Positions 25,717 to 35,386 of a stretch of DNA of 64,000 nt are shown piece after piece. Every line of letters begins with the position of its first letter. Position 1 is the stretch's first letter. The position numbers were made by a program, and so were the translations under genes. The notes under the pieces were generated by a model that was not told the DNA's origin, ran no database searches, and was given only the letters and a program-made list of their open reading frames with translations. The stretch is from Terriglobia bacterium. Lineage in GTDB: Bacteria; Acidobacteriota; Terriglobia; Terriglobales; Acidobacteriaceae. The stretch spans positions 1-64,000 of the forward strand of contig JAIQFO010000027.1 in the NCBI GenBank assembly GCA_020073215.1, in the 5' to 3' direction.

Positions 25717-25988
25717 CCAAGGGCGACGCAGGATTCAATGCAAGCTCAATCGAGTCCAGCGATCGCACCCGGTTGACGGGCAAACCGGAACTAATTAATG
25801 TCAATTGACGAAACCAGCGATTACACTCACTGAGAATTGCGAGCCCGTCCCCCTGCGTGCCGTTTCCGTGCCAACCACCGATATAGCCGCGTTAGAGTGC
25901 CATCTGCCGCGCTGTAAGTCGGGAATTGAATCCCGCCCAAAACGTTATCTAAACGTCTCCCACCCCAATCCCAGATGCTTTCTACACT
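25717..25988. other. Right end of the tRNA-His island region
   Basis: This stretch holds the seventh 12-bp motif (CGATTACACTCA, 25818-25829), a palindrome GGGAATTGAATCCC (25920-25933) and the third att copy. No gene is visible. Confidence 0.5.
25954..25968 (+). other. Third, partial copy of the tRNA-His attachment core
   Basis: CGTCTCCCACCCCAA matches the last 15 bases of the 24-bp core at 20092 and 23792. It probably marks the outer right end of an older integration, after which normal chromosomal genes resume. Confidence 0.75.
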
Positions 25989-27083
25989 TCACTTCTGCGG
26001 AATACCTCTCTTCGTGACGAGATAAACGGCAAAGCTTCCCAGCCAGTGACCGCCTTCGTAATGCTCGCCAGTTACCGCCGCTAAACCTGCTCGCCGATGC
26101 TTCTCAGCGGCGGCCATGATCGCGGGCAACCGTGAATCGCCTTTCGGCAGGTTCCGAGCGATGCCCTCCAGCATCCACGCACGACTCAGGTTGAGCCCGT
26201 CCAAATGTGCCAGCTTGGGGTCGCTGGGATCGGGCGACACCACCGGTTGCAACCACTCGCCGTTTCGGGCCGGGGAAATTTGAGGCAGAAAAGTTCGGAG
26301 CCAGCGAGCAAACTCACGGCCCGGCAGCACACGCCGCATCAGGTCTGCTTCGCCGAGACAGGGCGAAAGGAAATCCTCGCCCGAAGGCTCGTACGCCAGC
26401 GGACAATCCTTGTCGCCGAGATAGAACTGTCGGGCCTTCGATACGATCAGGTCGGCAAATCTTGTGTCGCCGGTGGCGCGGGCATAATCCAGGGTCAGCC
26501 CGAGGGCAAATGCGGTTTGGTCATGCTCGCCGATTCGCACTGGATGCGAAAGTTTGGGCAGCCAATCCCGCAGCCGTTCCACGGCAACCTGCTCCAGCGG
26601 GTGCAGGTTCGCTGCCATCGCCCGCGCTTCCGGATCGTCCCACTCGCGCAGTTCCGCTACGAGTTGCAGCAGCCATGCCAATCCATACGGACGTTCAAAG
26701 CTGGCGCGTCCCTCAGTTCGCAGGTACGCCCCTTCTTGTACGAGGTTGTCAGTGGTCAGGCTTTGGCGCAGCGCGTCGCGCGCAGGCGCCGCGAAAGCGG
26801 CATTGGGGAACGTCCTGGCCAGCCTTGCCAGCAACCAATGCCCGTGCACTGAAGAATGCCAGTCGTAGCACCCGTAAAACGCGGGTGTGAGCTTTCGTGG
26901 TGGCGCCACATCCGCATCGCTCGTCAGGCTATGACTGATTTTGTTCGGATATTCCTTGTGGACGCACGCGAGCGCAAGCTTGGCAAACCGTTCCGCAGCG
27001 TTGATGTCGAAGCCCGCAGTTTTCTCAGTCGCCATGGCGTTCAAGGTGAGAAGCAAGAGAGCAGCGCAAAAAGTGAACTTCAT
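25989..27083 (-). CDS. Exported DUF2891-family protein
   Basis: The 364-residue protein has a signal peptide (MKFTFCAALLLLTLNAMA) and the DUF2891 pattern of an alpha/alpha barrel: FYGCYDWHSSVHGHWLLARL, FERPYGLAWLLQL, VRIGEHDQTAFALGLTLDYA and LDGLNLSRAWMLEGIA. Acidic and aromatic residues line these motifs as in glycan-active barrels, but no activity is established for the family. It lies directly outside the island. Confidence 0.85.
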   Translation of the reverse strand: MKFTFCAALLLLTLNAMATEKTAGFDINAAERFAKLALACVHKEYPNKISHSLTSDADVAPPRKLTPAFYGCYDWHSSVHGHWLLARLARTFPNAAFAAPARDALRQSLTTDNLVQEGAYLRTEGRASFERPYGLAWLLQLVAELREWDDPEARAMAANLHPLEQVAVERLRDWLPKLSHPVRIGEHDQTAFALGLTLDYARATGDTRFADLIVSKARQFYLGDKDCPLAYEPSGEDFLSPCLGEADLMRRVLPGREFARWLRTFLPQISPARNGEWLQPVVSPDPSDPKLAHLDGLNLSRAWMLEGIARNLPKGDSRLPAIMAAAEKHRRAGLAAVTGEHYEGGHWLGSFAVYLVTKRGIPQK

Positions 27084-27171
27084 CGCGCTGCCACTTTAAA
27101 CGAAATGTCAGCAGGATTGAAGTCGTGGTGAGAATACTGGCGTTTCAAAGTGAACAGGGCAGACACTAGCT

Positions 27172-27561
27172 TCATCTCCTGGCCACGAGAAGCGGCATGA
27201 CGGCGAACACTCCAAGCATTAGGTAATAGACCGTTCCCGACACAGGGTCTCGGGTAGCGAGATACTCTTTGATCGACAGACCCCGCAGCCAGAGCACGAG
27301 CCCGAATTCCGCGACGAGCATCAGCCCGAGCGCGACCAAACCCATGCCAAGCCGCGTAGAAGTCACGGAAGGTATCGCAAGACGGCGGACGATCCACCGT
27401 GCCGCGAGTATGGTCACCGCAAGCATGAAGGGTGCTTCCATCAGTTCAGCCATTCGCGTCCCGAGTCGCGGAACAATCCAGAGCGTGCGAATGGTTCCAA
27501 GCACAAAGCCGGTTCCGAATACGAGTACGAAATAAAGCGCACCAGCCTTCAGAGTCCGCAT
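27172..27561 (-). CDS. Small four-helix membrane protein
   Basis: The 129-residue protein has four hydrophobic segments (ALYFVLVFGTGFVLGTI, AELMEAPFMLAVTILAARWI, MGLVALGLMLVAEFGLVLWL, GTVYYLMLGVFAVMPLLVA). Similar proteins are annotated only as hypothetical membrane proteins; no function is suggested by the neighbours. Confidence 0.7.
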   Translation of the reverse strand: MRTLKAGALYFVLVFGTGFVLGTIRTLWIVPRLGTRMAELMEAPFMLAVTILAARWIVRRLAIPSVTSTRLGMGLVALGLMLVAEFGLVLWLRGLSIKEYLATRDPVSGTVYYLMLGVFAVMPLLVARR

Positions 27562-27732
27562 AAGGTTCTGCCTTCACGCAGTGTGCCACCTATGGTTGCA
27601 CCCTTGGCCGAAGCGGCACGAGGCGTACCATTTAGTATGAGCAGAATACATCCAGGTTGCCACGGCTAACGATGATGGCGACAACGACGGCGGTTACTCG
27701 GAGCGAGCGTGCCCTGATTCGGTGGGTGAAGG

Positions 27733-28089
27733 ATGAAGCGTGAACATTTCGTCGAGGTAGTCGAGGAGGCGCTCGACTCGCTCCCGCAGGAATTTCGCAG
27801 TCGCATCCGGAACGTTGCGGTTCTGGTAGAGGATAAGCCGCCACGCCAGCCATCACCACGGCCGGGCCAGCACAGGCGGCTGCTTCTGGGTGTCTTCCAT
27901 GGCGTGCCCGCGACCAGGAAGAGCATCTTTGACCTATCGACTGGGCCCGATCACATCGTGCTCTATCAGAAGAATATTGAAGCGGTCTGCTCCAGTGAGG
28001 CCGAAGTCCGCAAACAAATCCGTCTTACGGTCATCCATGAACTGGGTCACTACTTCGGCATGGATGAGGAGCAACTGAAGGATGTGTAG
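27733..28089 (+). CDS. Minimal zincin-like metallopeptidase family protein
   Basis: The 118-residue protein belongs to the small metallopeptidase family (DUF1025-like): KREHFVEVVEEALDSLPQEF at the start and the zinc motif HELGHYFGMDEEQL (HExxH with a downstream Asp/Glu) at the end, about residues 101-114. It is cytoplasmic by lack of a signal peptide. A proteolytic role is predicted from the motif only. Confidence 0.85.
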   Translation: MKREHFVEVVEEALDSLPQEFRSRIRNVAVLVEDKPPRQPSPRPGQHRRLLLGVFHGVPATRKSIFDLSTGPDHIVLYQKNIEAVCSSEAEVRKQIRLTVIHELGHYFGMDEEQLKDV

Positions 28090-28218
28090 CGCCCTTGCGG
28101 TGCCCGAAGGCGTGCCCTGGGCCGAAGCGCACTTACAGCACGACCAGCTAGAGGCATACCCTGGTACAAATCGTACTAGCACCACGGTTCTGCTAGATTC
28201 AATTGTTTGGGAGGTCCA

Positions 28219-29400
28219 GTGAATAACGTGTACATTCTCTCCGCCGTACGCACGCCCATCGGCAAGTTTGGAGGCTCGCTGGCCTCGCTCACCGCCGCTG
28301 ATATGGGCGTGGTCGCGGCCAAGGCAGCGCTCGAACGCGCCGGAGTGCAGCCGCAGCAGGTGGAAGAGACCATTTTCGGCAACGGCCGGCAAGCGGGGGG
28401 CGGTCCGAACCCGGCGCGGCAGGTTTCGATTCGCAGCGGCGTTCCTCAGGAAGTTCCGGCCTACACCATCAACAAAGCTTGCGCCTCGGGCATGAAGTCG
28501 ATATCCCTGGGCTACCAGGAAATTGCGGTCGGCAACCTTGATTGCGTGCTGGCCGGCGGCACCGAATCCATGTCGCGGCTTCCTTACTATCTCGACGGCG
28601 CGCGCTGGGGATACCGCCTCGGGAATCAAGAACTGGTCGACGGCATGTATCGCGACGGATTCATGTGTCCCATGGCGAAGATGCTGATGGGGGAAACGGC
28701 CGAAATTCTCGCCGGGCAATACAAGATCACGCGCGAGGAGCAGGACCAGTTCGCGCTCGCATCGCAACAGCGCGCCGCGGCCGCGCAATCCAGCGGACGC
28801 TTCGACGCCGAAATTGTTACGGTCACCATCGAAAGCAAGAAGGGCACCACCGTTTTCTCACGCGATGAACATTTGTTCCTCGAAGCGACGCTGGAAAAGA
28901 TGGCCAAGCTCCCGCCCGTATTTGCAAAAACCGGTACCATCTCTGCGGCGAATTCCTCGGGCATCACGGATGGCGCCGCCGCGGTCGTGCTGGCGAGCGA
29001 ACACTTCGTCGAGCAGAACCATCTGAAGCCGCTGGCGCGAATTCTGGCCGCGACTTCGGCGGGGGTGGATCCGCGCCTCATGGGCATCGGGCCGGTGCCG
29101 GCCGTGCGCAAGATGGAACAGAAGCTCGGCCTCAATCTCAGCGATTTTGATCTGGTTGAACTCAACGAAGCCTTCGCCGCCCAGGTACTGGCCTGCGATC
29201 GCGAATTGCATTTCGATCGCGAAAAACTCAACGTCAACGGAGGCGCCATCGCACTCGGCCATCCCATCGGCTGCACCGGGACCCGCATCACGGTGACCCT
29301 GCTCCACGAAATGCTCAAGCGCAAAGCCCGCCGGGGTCTCGCCACGCTTTGCATCAGCGGCGGGATGGGCATGGCGCTGGCAATCGAGAGTTCGTTCTAA
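28219..29400 (+). CDS. Acetyl-CoA C-acetyltransferase (thiolase)
   Basis: This thiolase catalyses reversible condensation of two acetyl-CoA or thiolysis of 3-ketoacyl-CoA. It has the acyl-enzyme Cys88 in NKACASGMKSI, the NEAFAAQ motif, His348 in ALGHPIGCTGTR and the second Cys378 in LCISGGMGMA. The start is the GTG at 28219, 5 bp after GGGAGG; an in-frame TTG at 28207 overlaps that site. At 393 residues it is full length. It stands alone, so degradation versus biosynthesis cannot be decided. Confidence 0.93.
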   Translation: MNNVYILSAVRTPIGKFGGSLASLTAADMGVVAAKAALERAGVQPQQVEETIFGNGRQAGGGPNPARQVSIRSGVPQEVPAYTINKACASGMKSISLGYQEIAVGNLDCVLAGGTESMSRLPYYLDGARWGYRLGNQELVDGMYRDGFMCPMAKMLMGETAEILAGQYKITREEQDQFALASQQRAAAAQSSGRFDAEIVTVTIESKKGTTVFSRDEHLFLEATLEKMAKLPPVFAKTGTISAANSSGITDGAAAVVLASEHFVEQNHLKPLARILAATSAGVDPRLMGIGPVPAVRKMEQKLGLNLSDFDLVELNEAFAAQVLACDRELHFDREKLNVNGGAIALGHPIGCTGTRITVTLLHEMLKRKARRGLATLCISGGMGMALAIESSF

Positions 29401-29617
29401 AGGCGAAGACGCCAGGAACACGGTGGTGAAACTCCGGCGTTCGAAGCTGGCGACTGTCAACCTCATCCCACCGGATCCCGCCACATGTCCCCCTTCGCGG
29501 TGTTCGTACGCAGTACGCCGGTCGGCAGCACTTGAGCACAACCTGCAATCGCGACATACAATGCTCTGACCCTGCAATCAACGCCTGCGCCAGGGTGAAT
29601 TGCATGTGGAGGGTTCC

Positions 29618-30397
29618 ATGAATCAAGTGGCCATCTTTTTCTCTGTGGTGATCGGCTTGTTCTTGGTCATGCTGGCCCTGATGGAGGTCGGCTGGCGGGT
29701 TGGAGTACGGCGGAGAAGTCAGGACGCGGCGGGAGCCCATGTTGGCCTCGGCGTGATCGATGGCGCGGTCTTTGGTCTGATGGGACTGCTCGTGGCATTC
29801 ACCTTCTCGGGAGCGGGCACCCGCTTCGACGCACGAAGACGTTTGATTGGGGAGGAAACGAATGCCATTGGGACGGCGTACTTGCGGGTTGACCTGCTGC
29901 CCGCGGCCTCGCAACCGGAGTTGCGTGACGACTTTCGGAATTATGTCGATGCCAGGCTGGGTTATTACAGAAACCTGGGACAGGATAACGCCGCCGCCGA
30001 GGCTCAGTTGGACCGGTCAGTCGCGCTGCAGCGAAAGATCTGGGCGGAGTCTGTCGCCGGCTGTGAGAAAGTCAACTTTTCCGCCACCACTTCGCTGGTA
30101 CTCTCCTCACTCAACGAGATGATTGACCTGACGACTACGCGAGCGGTTGCGCTCGAGACGCATCCGCCCACTGTGATCTTTTGGGCTCTGGGGGTGCTCG
30201 TCCTCGCCGGCGCGCTGCTGGCGGGATATGGCATGGCAGAAGCGAAGACTCGGAGCTGGCTGCATATGCTCATCTATTCAACCATCCTTGCGCTGGCCGT
30301 GTACGTTATCCTCGATCTGGAATACCCCCGCGTCGGCTGGGTTCGAATCGATAAGGCCGATCACGTTTTGATGGATCTTCGCACCAGCATGAAGTGA
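29618..30397 (+). CDS. DUF4239 membrane protein
   Basis: The 259-residue protein has two N-terminal membrane segments (VAIFFSVVIGLFLVMLALM; LGVIDGAVFGLMGLLVAFTF) and two C-terminal ones (VIFWALGVLVLAGALLAGYG; MLIYSTILALAVYVILDLE), with a soluble helical middle, as in DUF4239 (bestrophin-like) proteins. Channel function is only a family-level hint. GGAGGG lies 5 bp before the chosen ATG at 29618. Confidence 0.75.
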   Translation: MNQVAIFFSVVIGLFLVMLALMEVGWRVGVRRRSQDAAGAHVGLGVIDGAVFGLMGLLVAFTFSGAGTRFDARRRLIGEETNAIGTAYLRVDLLPAASQPELRDDFRNYVDARLGYYRNLGQDNAAAEAQLDRSVALQRKIWAESVAGCEKVNFSATTSLVLSSLNEMIDLTTTRAVALETHPPTVIFWALGVLVLAGALLAGYGMAEAKTRSWLHMLIYSTILALAVYVILDLEYPRVGWVRIDKADHVLMDLRTSMK

Positions 30398-30432
30398 TTT
30401 CGCCGGACTCAGGACTGAAGAGGGCGGACTCC

Positions 30433-31776
30433 TCAGGCCGGGGAAGCGGGCAGAATCGTCCCCCGGCAACTGCCCAATCCGATGCGCCGGAACCCGTCTC
30501 GTTCGCAGAATCCCTGGAGGGTGATTTCGTCCCCATCGTCCAGAAATTTCCTCTGCTCTCCCGTTGGCAGTGTCACAGGATTCTGGCCCCGCGCGGTCAG
30601 TTCCAACAGGCATCCGCGCGCCATTTTGTCCGCGCCTGACGCGGTTCCGCTGGCCAGCAAGTCGCCCGCCCGCAGGTTGCAGCCATTGCTCGCGTGGTGG
30701 GTCAGCATCTGCGCCATGGTCCAGTACATTTCCTTGAAATTGCTTTGTCCCAAAACTACGGGAGCGATGCCGGCCTCTCGCATCCGCGCCGACAACAGAG
30801 AAACCTGCAGCCACACGTCGAGGCCGCCTTTTTCCCGATCGTCCTGGTCGAAGAGGTACGGCAAGGGCGCCGGATCGCCTTCCGCCCGCGCAAAGGCGGG
30901 TCCGCGAAACGGAGCGAGCGCTTCCATCGTCACCACCCACGGAGAAAGTGAGGTCGCAAAACTTTTCGCCAGGAAAGGCCCGAGCGGCTGATACTCCCAC
31001 GCCTGCATGTCGCGTGCCGACCAATCATTCACCAGGCAGATGCCGAAAATATGTTCTTCCGCCTCGCCGATGCGAATGGTTTCTCCCAACCGATTTCCGC
31101 CACTGACGAAGAAGCCGAGTTCCACTTCGTAATCCAGCGCACGGGTCGGCCCAAATTTTGGTTCCGCGTCGCCCTCGCGTGTCTGGCCGGAGGGGCGCCG
31201 GACCGGCGTTCCCGTAGGAACCAGCGACGACGCGCGCCCGTGATAGCCAATCGGAATGAATTTGTAATTCGGTAACAGCGGATTGTCGGGGCGGAACAGC
31301 CGCCCCACATTCGTGGCGTGGAAGATCGACGCATAGAAATCCGTGTAGTCGCCAACGGCTGCGGGCAGAAGCATGTCCACATCCGCCTGCGCGACGAGAT
31401 GGCGCGAAGCGGCCTGTCGATCAGAGGCCGGCGCGTCGTGGCACAAGGTCGCATGCAGACGCTCTCGCAGAGCTCTCCGGGGACCGGTGCCCAGCGCCAT
31501 CAGCGCATTCAGCGAATTCGAGGCGCAAGCATCCGTCGCGAGGCGCACGCCAGCGGCGGCGCGATCCCCGGCCAGCAAGCCCTCACTTCGCAGTCCGGCG
31601 AGGTCGAGAACGCGGTCTCCGATCGCAACCCCCACTCTCGCCTCGGCGCCAGCATCGCGCCGCCGAAAAACTCCAAAGGGCATATTCTGAATCGGAAAAT
31701 CGGAGCCGGCAACGTTGGCGGATTCGACCCAGCTTTGCGCTTTGGAATCGTGGGTCGCGTCGAGAGCGAGTTTCAT
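30433..31776 (-). CDS. fahA: Fumarylacetoacetase
   Basis: Fumarylacetoacetase cleaves 4-fumarylacetoacetate to fumarate and acetoacetate, the last step of tyrosine/homogentisate degradation. The 447-residue product has the N-terminal SH3-like domain (IQNMPFGVFRRRDAGAEARV) and the FAH fold with metal and active-site motifs DYTDFYASIFHATNVG, DYEVELGFFV and VNDWSARDMQAWEYQPLGPF. I set the start at MKLALDATHDS (31776); the open frame to 31974 overlaps the upstream gene. Only 10 bp separate it from that gene. Confidence 0.95.
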   Translation of the reverse strand: MKLALDATHDSKAQSWVESANVAGSDFPIQNMPFGVFRRRDAGAEARVGVAIGDRVLDLAGLRSEGLLAGDRAAAGVRLATDACASNSLNALMALGTGPRRALRERLHATLCHDAPASDRQAASRHLVAQADVDMLLPAAVGDYTDFYASIFHATNVGRLFRPDNPLLPNYKFIPIGYHGRASSLVPTGTPVRRPSGQTREGDAEPKFGPTRALDYEVELGFFVSGGNRLGETIRIGEAEEHIFGICLVNDWSARDMQAWEYQPLGPFLAKSFATSLSPWVVTMEALAPFRGPAFARAEGDPAPLPYLFDQDDREKGGLDVWLQVSLLSARMREAGIAPVVLGQSNFKEMYWTMAQMLTHHASNGCNLRAGDLLASGTASGADKMARGCLLELTARGQNPVTLPTGEQRKFLDDGDEITLQGFCERDGFRRIGLGSCRGTILPASPA

Positions 31777-31786
31777 AGGTGAGGTT

Positions 31787-32725
31787 TCATAGTAAGTGCA
31801 GAGAGCGCAAGTCGTCGATGGGCTCGGTGAACGAGCACGAGCCAAAGGAAATTGAAAACTCGCGGCGGGCGGAGGCGATTTCATCCCGGCTGAGCCGGTG
31901 CTCGCGCCAGCCGGCTCCATCCAGATCAAAATGGAATGCCTGCGCTGACTGCTCTGCCAGCAACTGCACGGCAAGATTCGCGTTCCTCCCCGCCCGCAAG
32001 AACGCGGCGGCCAGAAAAACGTTTACAAAACCGTGCATGATTCCCGACGCGCTCTCAGGTTGATAGGTAAACCGGTGAACCGAGCGCAGCGGATGGTGGA
32101 GTCCCGCCGTCGCCTTGAAGGGCACGCGGGCTGCCGCACACAGCCGGATGAATTCGACCACGCTCTCTGGCGGGGGAAACTTGTCGGCCGTCTCGCCGCC
32201 AGCCCGGATCTTGGCTCTGCGTCCGCAGGCCGCTACCGCCGCAATGCACTCGCGGCAATTGGACAGCGGAATTTCGAAGTAGGCCGCGAGCTCTGCCGGG
32301 ATGATTCCGGAAAGCCGTGTGATTTCGCCGGCATTCGCAACCTTCACCTCAACCGCCTCGACGATGGCCCTTCTGCCGGAGGCGGAGTTCTGAACTCTCG
32401 GATTGAATTCGCGAATGCGAGCGACATCGGCAACCGGATCGGAGCCAAGGAGGACAGACAGCCGCCAACTTGGAAATCCTGGCGTGGGAGTTAGCAATCC
32501 GGTAAACGCCTTTTCGAACTCGTCGAGCCGCGCGGCCGGAACGATAAAGCGTCCAAGAATCCAGTTCTGTTCCGATCGCGAATACGCGTCGTAGTTGGCC
32601 ACGGCCGGCGCCATGGCGAGCGACGCAGGAGGAAATAACCCCGCATAGTCAATCAGGTCGCGCAGCAACACCGTGGTCGCATCGACCGCGTCTGCCGAAT
32701 TTCGCGCCGCCTGTGATATCTCCAA
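31787..32725 (-). CDS. Unrecognised protein inside the tyrosine catabolism cluster
   Basis: The 312-residue cytoplasmic protein matches no family I can name. It has a barrel-like sequence rhythm: DLIDYAGLFPPASLAM at the start, AVEVKVANAGEI, AYFEIPL, AKIRAGGETADKFPP and the striking VPFKATAGLHHPLRS, followed by IMHGFVNVFLAAAFL. The conserved His-His, Lys and Glu residues suggest an enzyme active site. It is 10 bp upstream of fahA and downstream of hmgA, so it is probably co-transcribed. The pathway needs a maleylacetoacetate isomerase between those two steps and no GST-like MaiA is in the window, so this protein is a candidate for that step; this is inference only. Confidence 0.75.
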   Translation of the reverse strand: MEISQAARNSADAVDATTVLLRDLIDYAGLFPPASLAMAPAVANYDAYSRSEQNWILGRFIVPAARLDEFEKAFTGLLTPTPGFPSWRLSVLLGSDPVADVARIREFNPRVQNSASGRRAIVEAVEVKVANAGEITRLSGIIPAELAAYFEIPLSNCRECIAAVAACGRRAKIRAGGETADKFPPPESVVEFIRLCAAARVPFKATAGLHHPLRSVHRFTYQPESASGIMHGFVNVFLAAAFLRAGRNANLAVQLLAEQSAQAFHFDLDGAGWREHRLSRDEIASARREFSISFGSCSFTEPIDDLRSLHLL

Positions 32726-32750
32726 AATCTTTACTCTCTATGAATTGTCT

Positions 32751-32818
32751 CCTGAGCGAAGCGAAGGACCTGCTTTCTTGTCGGTGCACCAGACAGCAGG
32801 TCCTTCGCTTCGCTCAGG
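32751..32818. repeat. Dispersed palindrome (CCTGAGCGAAGCGAAGG family), 24-bp perfect arms
   Basis: Arms CCTGAGCGAAGCGAAGGACC... (32751-32774) and the exact reverse complement (32795-32818) flank a 20-bp centre. It lies between hmgA and the unrecognised gene and could attenuate transcription within the operon. Confidence 0.88.
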
Positions 32819-32880
32819 ATGACAAACCAATTTCAGGATGGCAGCCCAAACTCATTTCGCCGAACTTATCGGATCCAACA

Positions 32881-34239
32881 TCAAACACTCGAGCCCTTGA
32901 ACTTCTTTCGCAATCCCTGCCAGCACTCGAAGTACTGATGATCGAGTTGCGAGGTCTCGAGCGCAAACTTCGTCGGCTGGCAAACAAAGCGAGTCTCGAA
33001 CATGAACGCCAAAGTATCGCCCAGGTAGACAGGCTTCAACTCGGCCTTGCTCGCTTTCTCAAAGGTTTCCGCGTCGGGTCCGTGACCCGCCATGCAATTG
33101 TGCAAACTGGCGCCGCCCGGCACGAACCCTTCCGCCTTGGCGTCATACTCCCCGCGGACCAGCCCCATGAACTCGTTCATGAAGTTGCGATGAAACCACG
33201 GAGGACGAAACGTATGCTCGGCGACCATCCAGCGCGGCGGAAAGATTACGAAGTCCACGTTGGCGGTTCCCGGAATCTCCGACGGCGAGGTCAGCACCGT
33301 GTAAATCGATGGGTCTGGATGGTCGAAACTCACCGTATTGATGCATTGGAAGTTCGCCAGATCGTACTTGTAGGGCACGTAGTTGCCGTGCCAGGCGACG
33401 ACGTTCAGCGGCGAATGATCGATTGCCGCCGCCCAAAGTCTTCCCTGGAACTTGGTCACAATCCGGTAATCGCCTTCGCGATCTTCAAACGCCGCCACCG
33501 GAGTAAGAAAATCGCGCGGATTTGCCAGCCCGTTCGCGCCAATCGGTCCCAGATCCGGCAGACGCAGCAGCGCGCCATAGTTCTCGCAGACGTAACCGCG
33601 CGCCTGTTTCTCCAGAAGTTCGACGCGGAAACGAATGCCTCGTTGAATCACCGCAATCTCGCCGGGCCCGGCTTCGAGAACGCCCATCTCGGTGCGCAGC
33701 AGCAGCCGCCCCGTTTGCGGCACGATCAACATCTCTCCGTCGGCGTTGTAGAAAAAACGATCGGTCATCGAGGCGTTGGCGACGTAGATGTGAATGGCAA
33801 CGCCGGCGTGAGTATGGGTATTGCCATTGCCCGCCATCGTGATCAGGCCGTCGACAAAATCAGTGCGTTCGGAAGGGATCGGAATGGGCGTCCAGCGCAA
33901 CTGGTTCGGCGGCGTGGGAATTTCGTCGAACGGCGCGCTGCGCAGCCCTCCCAGGCTCATCGGTTCGAAGGGCTTGTGCGCGACCGACGGCCGCATCCGG
34001 TAGAGCCACGTCCGGCGGTTGACCGTGCGCGGCGCGGTGAATGCCGTGCCGCTCAGTTGTTCCGCGTACAACCCGTGCGCCACTTTCTGAGGAGAATTCT
34101 GCCCGCGCGGCAGCACACCTTCCACCGCCTCGCTGGCGAATTCGTTGCCGAATCCCGACTGGTAACGCAACCCAGTCTTCCCAGGCGCCTGTGCATTTGC
34201 GCTTTTTGTTTTCGCGCCCGCCATTTTTCCGCCAGCCAT
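32881..34239 (-). CDS. hmgA: Homogentisate 1,2-dioxygenase
   Basis: HmgA opens the ring of homogentisate to maleylacetoacetate using non-haem iron. The 452-residue product has the family start [20 protein letters not shown], the cupin core ([20 protein letters not shown]) and the iron-site region [20 protein letters not shown] with [20 protein letters not shown] and [11 protein letters not shown]. The lysine-rich first 20 residues make the exact start uncertain. It is 3 bp downstream of hppD. Confidence 0.96.
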   Translation of the reverse strand: MAGGKMAGAKTKSANAQAPGKTGLRYQSGFGNEFASEAVEGVLPRGQNSPQKVAHGLYAEQLSGTAFTAPRTVNRRTWLYRMRPSVAHKPFEPMSLGGLRSAPFDEIPTPPNQLRWTPIPIPSERTDFVDGLITMAGNGNTHTHAGVAIHIYVANASMTDRFFYNADGEMLIVPQTGRLLLRTEMGVLEAGPGEIAVIQRGIRFRVELLEKQARGYVCENYGALLRLPDLGPIGANGLANPRDFLTPVAAFEDREGDYRIVTKFQGRLWAAAIDHSPLNVVAWHGNYVPYKYDLANFQCINTVSFDHPDPSIYTVLTSPSEIPGTANVDFVIFPPRWMVAEHTFRPPWFHRNFMNEFMGLVRGEYDAKAEGFVPGGASLHNCMAGHGPDAETFEKASKAELKPVYLGDTLAFMFETRFVCQPTKFALETSQLDHQYFECWQGLRKKFKGSSV

Positions 34240-34242
34240 CGC

Positions 34243-35328
34243 CTACAGATTCCCCCGTCGAGCCTGCTCCATTTCGATCGACTCAAACAACGCTTTGAAA
34301 TTTCCTTTGCCGAATCCTCGGCTACCCTTGCGCTGGATCACTTCGAAAAACACGGTTGGCCGATCCTCCACCGGCATCGAGAAAATCTGCAGCAGGTAGC
34401 CTTCCTCGTCGCGGTCCACCAGTATACCGAGCGAGCGCAAATCTGCCAGGGATTCCTCCACCGGGCCGACCCGTGAAGGCAGCGCGTCATAATAAGCGTC
34501 GGGAACGCGAAGAAAATCGAGCCCGTTGCGCTGCAACTTGCCCACCGTGTACACCACGTCCTTGCACTGCAGCGCGATGTGCTGCGCCCCCGCGCCTCCG
34601 TAGGCCTCGAGGTATTCCTGAATCTGGCTCTTGTTGCGCGCCGCCGCCGGTTCGTTGATGGGAAATTTCACCGAATGCGAATCGTCGGACATGACGATGC
34701 TCATCAGCGCGCTGTACTCGGTCGAAATATCCTTATCGTCAAAAGTAATGTAACGATGGAAGCCGAAGACGCGCGTGTAGTAATCGGCCCAGTACCGCAT
34801 CTTGCCAAGTTCCACATTCCCCACAATGTGGTCGATGCGCAGAATGCCGCAGTCGTCCCCCGCGATTGGCGCCGCCGCAAACCCAGGCAGAAACGGTCCT
34901 TGGTAATCTTTATAGGAGATCAGCGAGTGGATCGTGTCTCCATAGGTGTGGACCGCGGCCCGGCGAACGGCGCCGTGTTCGTCCTTGAGGTCATGCGGTT
35001 CCTCGGCGGGCTGCGCTCCGCGACGGACCGCTTCGGCAAACGCCTGATCCGCGTCGTCGACTTCCAACGCAATATCGCGCACGCCATCGCCATGCTTTCG
35101 GATATGCTCCGCCGCAAGATCGTCCGGCGTCATGGGTGTCGTCAGAACAAAGTTCGCCTTGCCCTGACTGAGTGCATAAGAAGTTCGCTGGCGCTGGCCG
35201 GTTTCCAGTCCACAGTAAGCAACCTGCGAAAAGCCGAATCCCTTGCGGTAAAAGTAGGCCGCCTGCCGCGCGTTGCCCACCCAGAATTCGACGTGGTGTA
35301 TGCGTTTCAGCTTGAGCGGATTTTCCAT
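34243..35328 (-). CDS. hppD: 4-hydroxyphenylpyruvate dioxygenase
   Basis: HPPD converts 4-hydroxyphenylpyruvate to homogentisate. The 361-residue protein has two VOC domains. The iron ligands are the His in [11 protein letters not shown], the His in [10 protein letters not shown] and the Glu in [10 protein letters not shown], with the C-terminal [18 protein letters not shown] characteristic of the family. I chose the start [15 protein letters not shown] at 35328. Confidence 0.96.
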   Translation of the reverse strand: MENPLKLKRIHHVEFWVGNARQAAYFYRKGFGFSQVAYCGLETGQRQRTSYALSQGKANFVLTTPMTPDDLAAEHIRKHGDGVRDIALEVDDADQAFAEAVRRGAQPAEEPHDLKDEHGAVRRAAVHTYGDTIHSLISYKDYQGPFLPGFAAAPIAGDDCGILRIDHIVGNVELGKMRYWADYYTRVFGFHRYITFDDKDISTEYSALMSIVMSDDSHSVKFPINEPAAARNKSQIQEYLEAYGGAGAQHIALQCKDVVYTVGKLQRNGLDFLRVPDAYYDALPSRVGPVEESLADLRSLGILVDRDEEGYLLQIFSMPVEDRPTVFFEVIQRKGSRGFGKGNFKALFESIEMEQARRGNL

Positions 35329-35386
35329 CCCAGTCCCCACCCCTCACATTTTATCGCTGCGCGGACGCGCCGCGACCGGCATGAAA

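Noticed and set aside
25890..25945. tRNA-like stretch near the right island end (GTTAGAGTGCC..., GGGAATTGAATCCC)
   Set aside because: The T-loop lacks TTC, no acceptor stem pairs and no anticodon stem of normal length forms.
21250..25968. Island as an anti-phage defence system
   Set aside because: The cargo (three unrecognised small proteins, a resolvase remnant and an amidohydrolase) shows no nuclease, protease, NTPase or toxin-antitoxin motif; orphan cargo is all that can be said.
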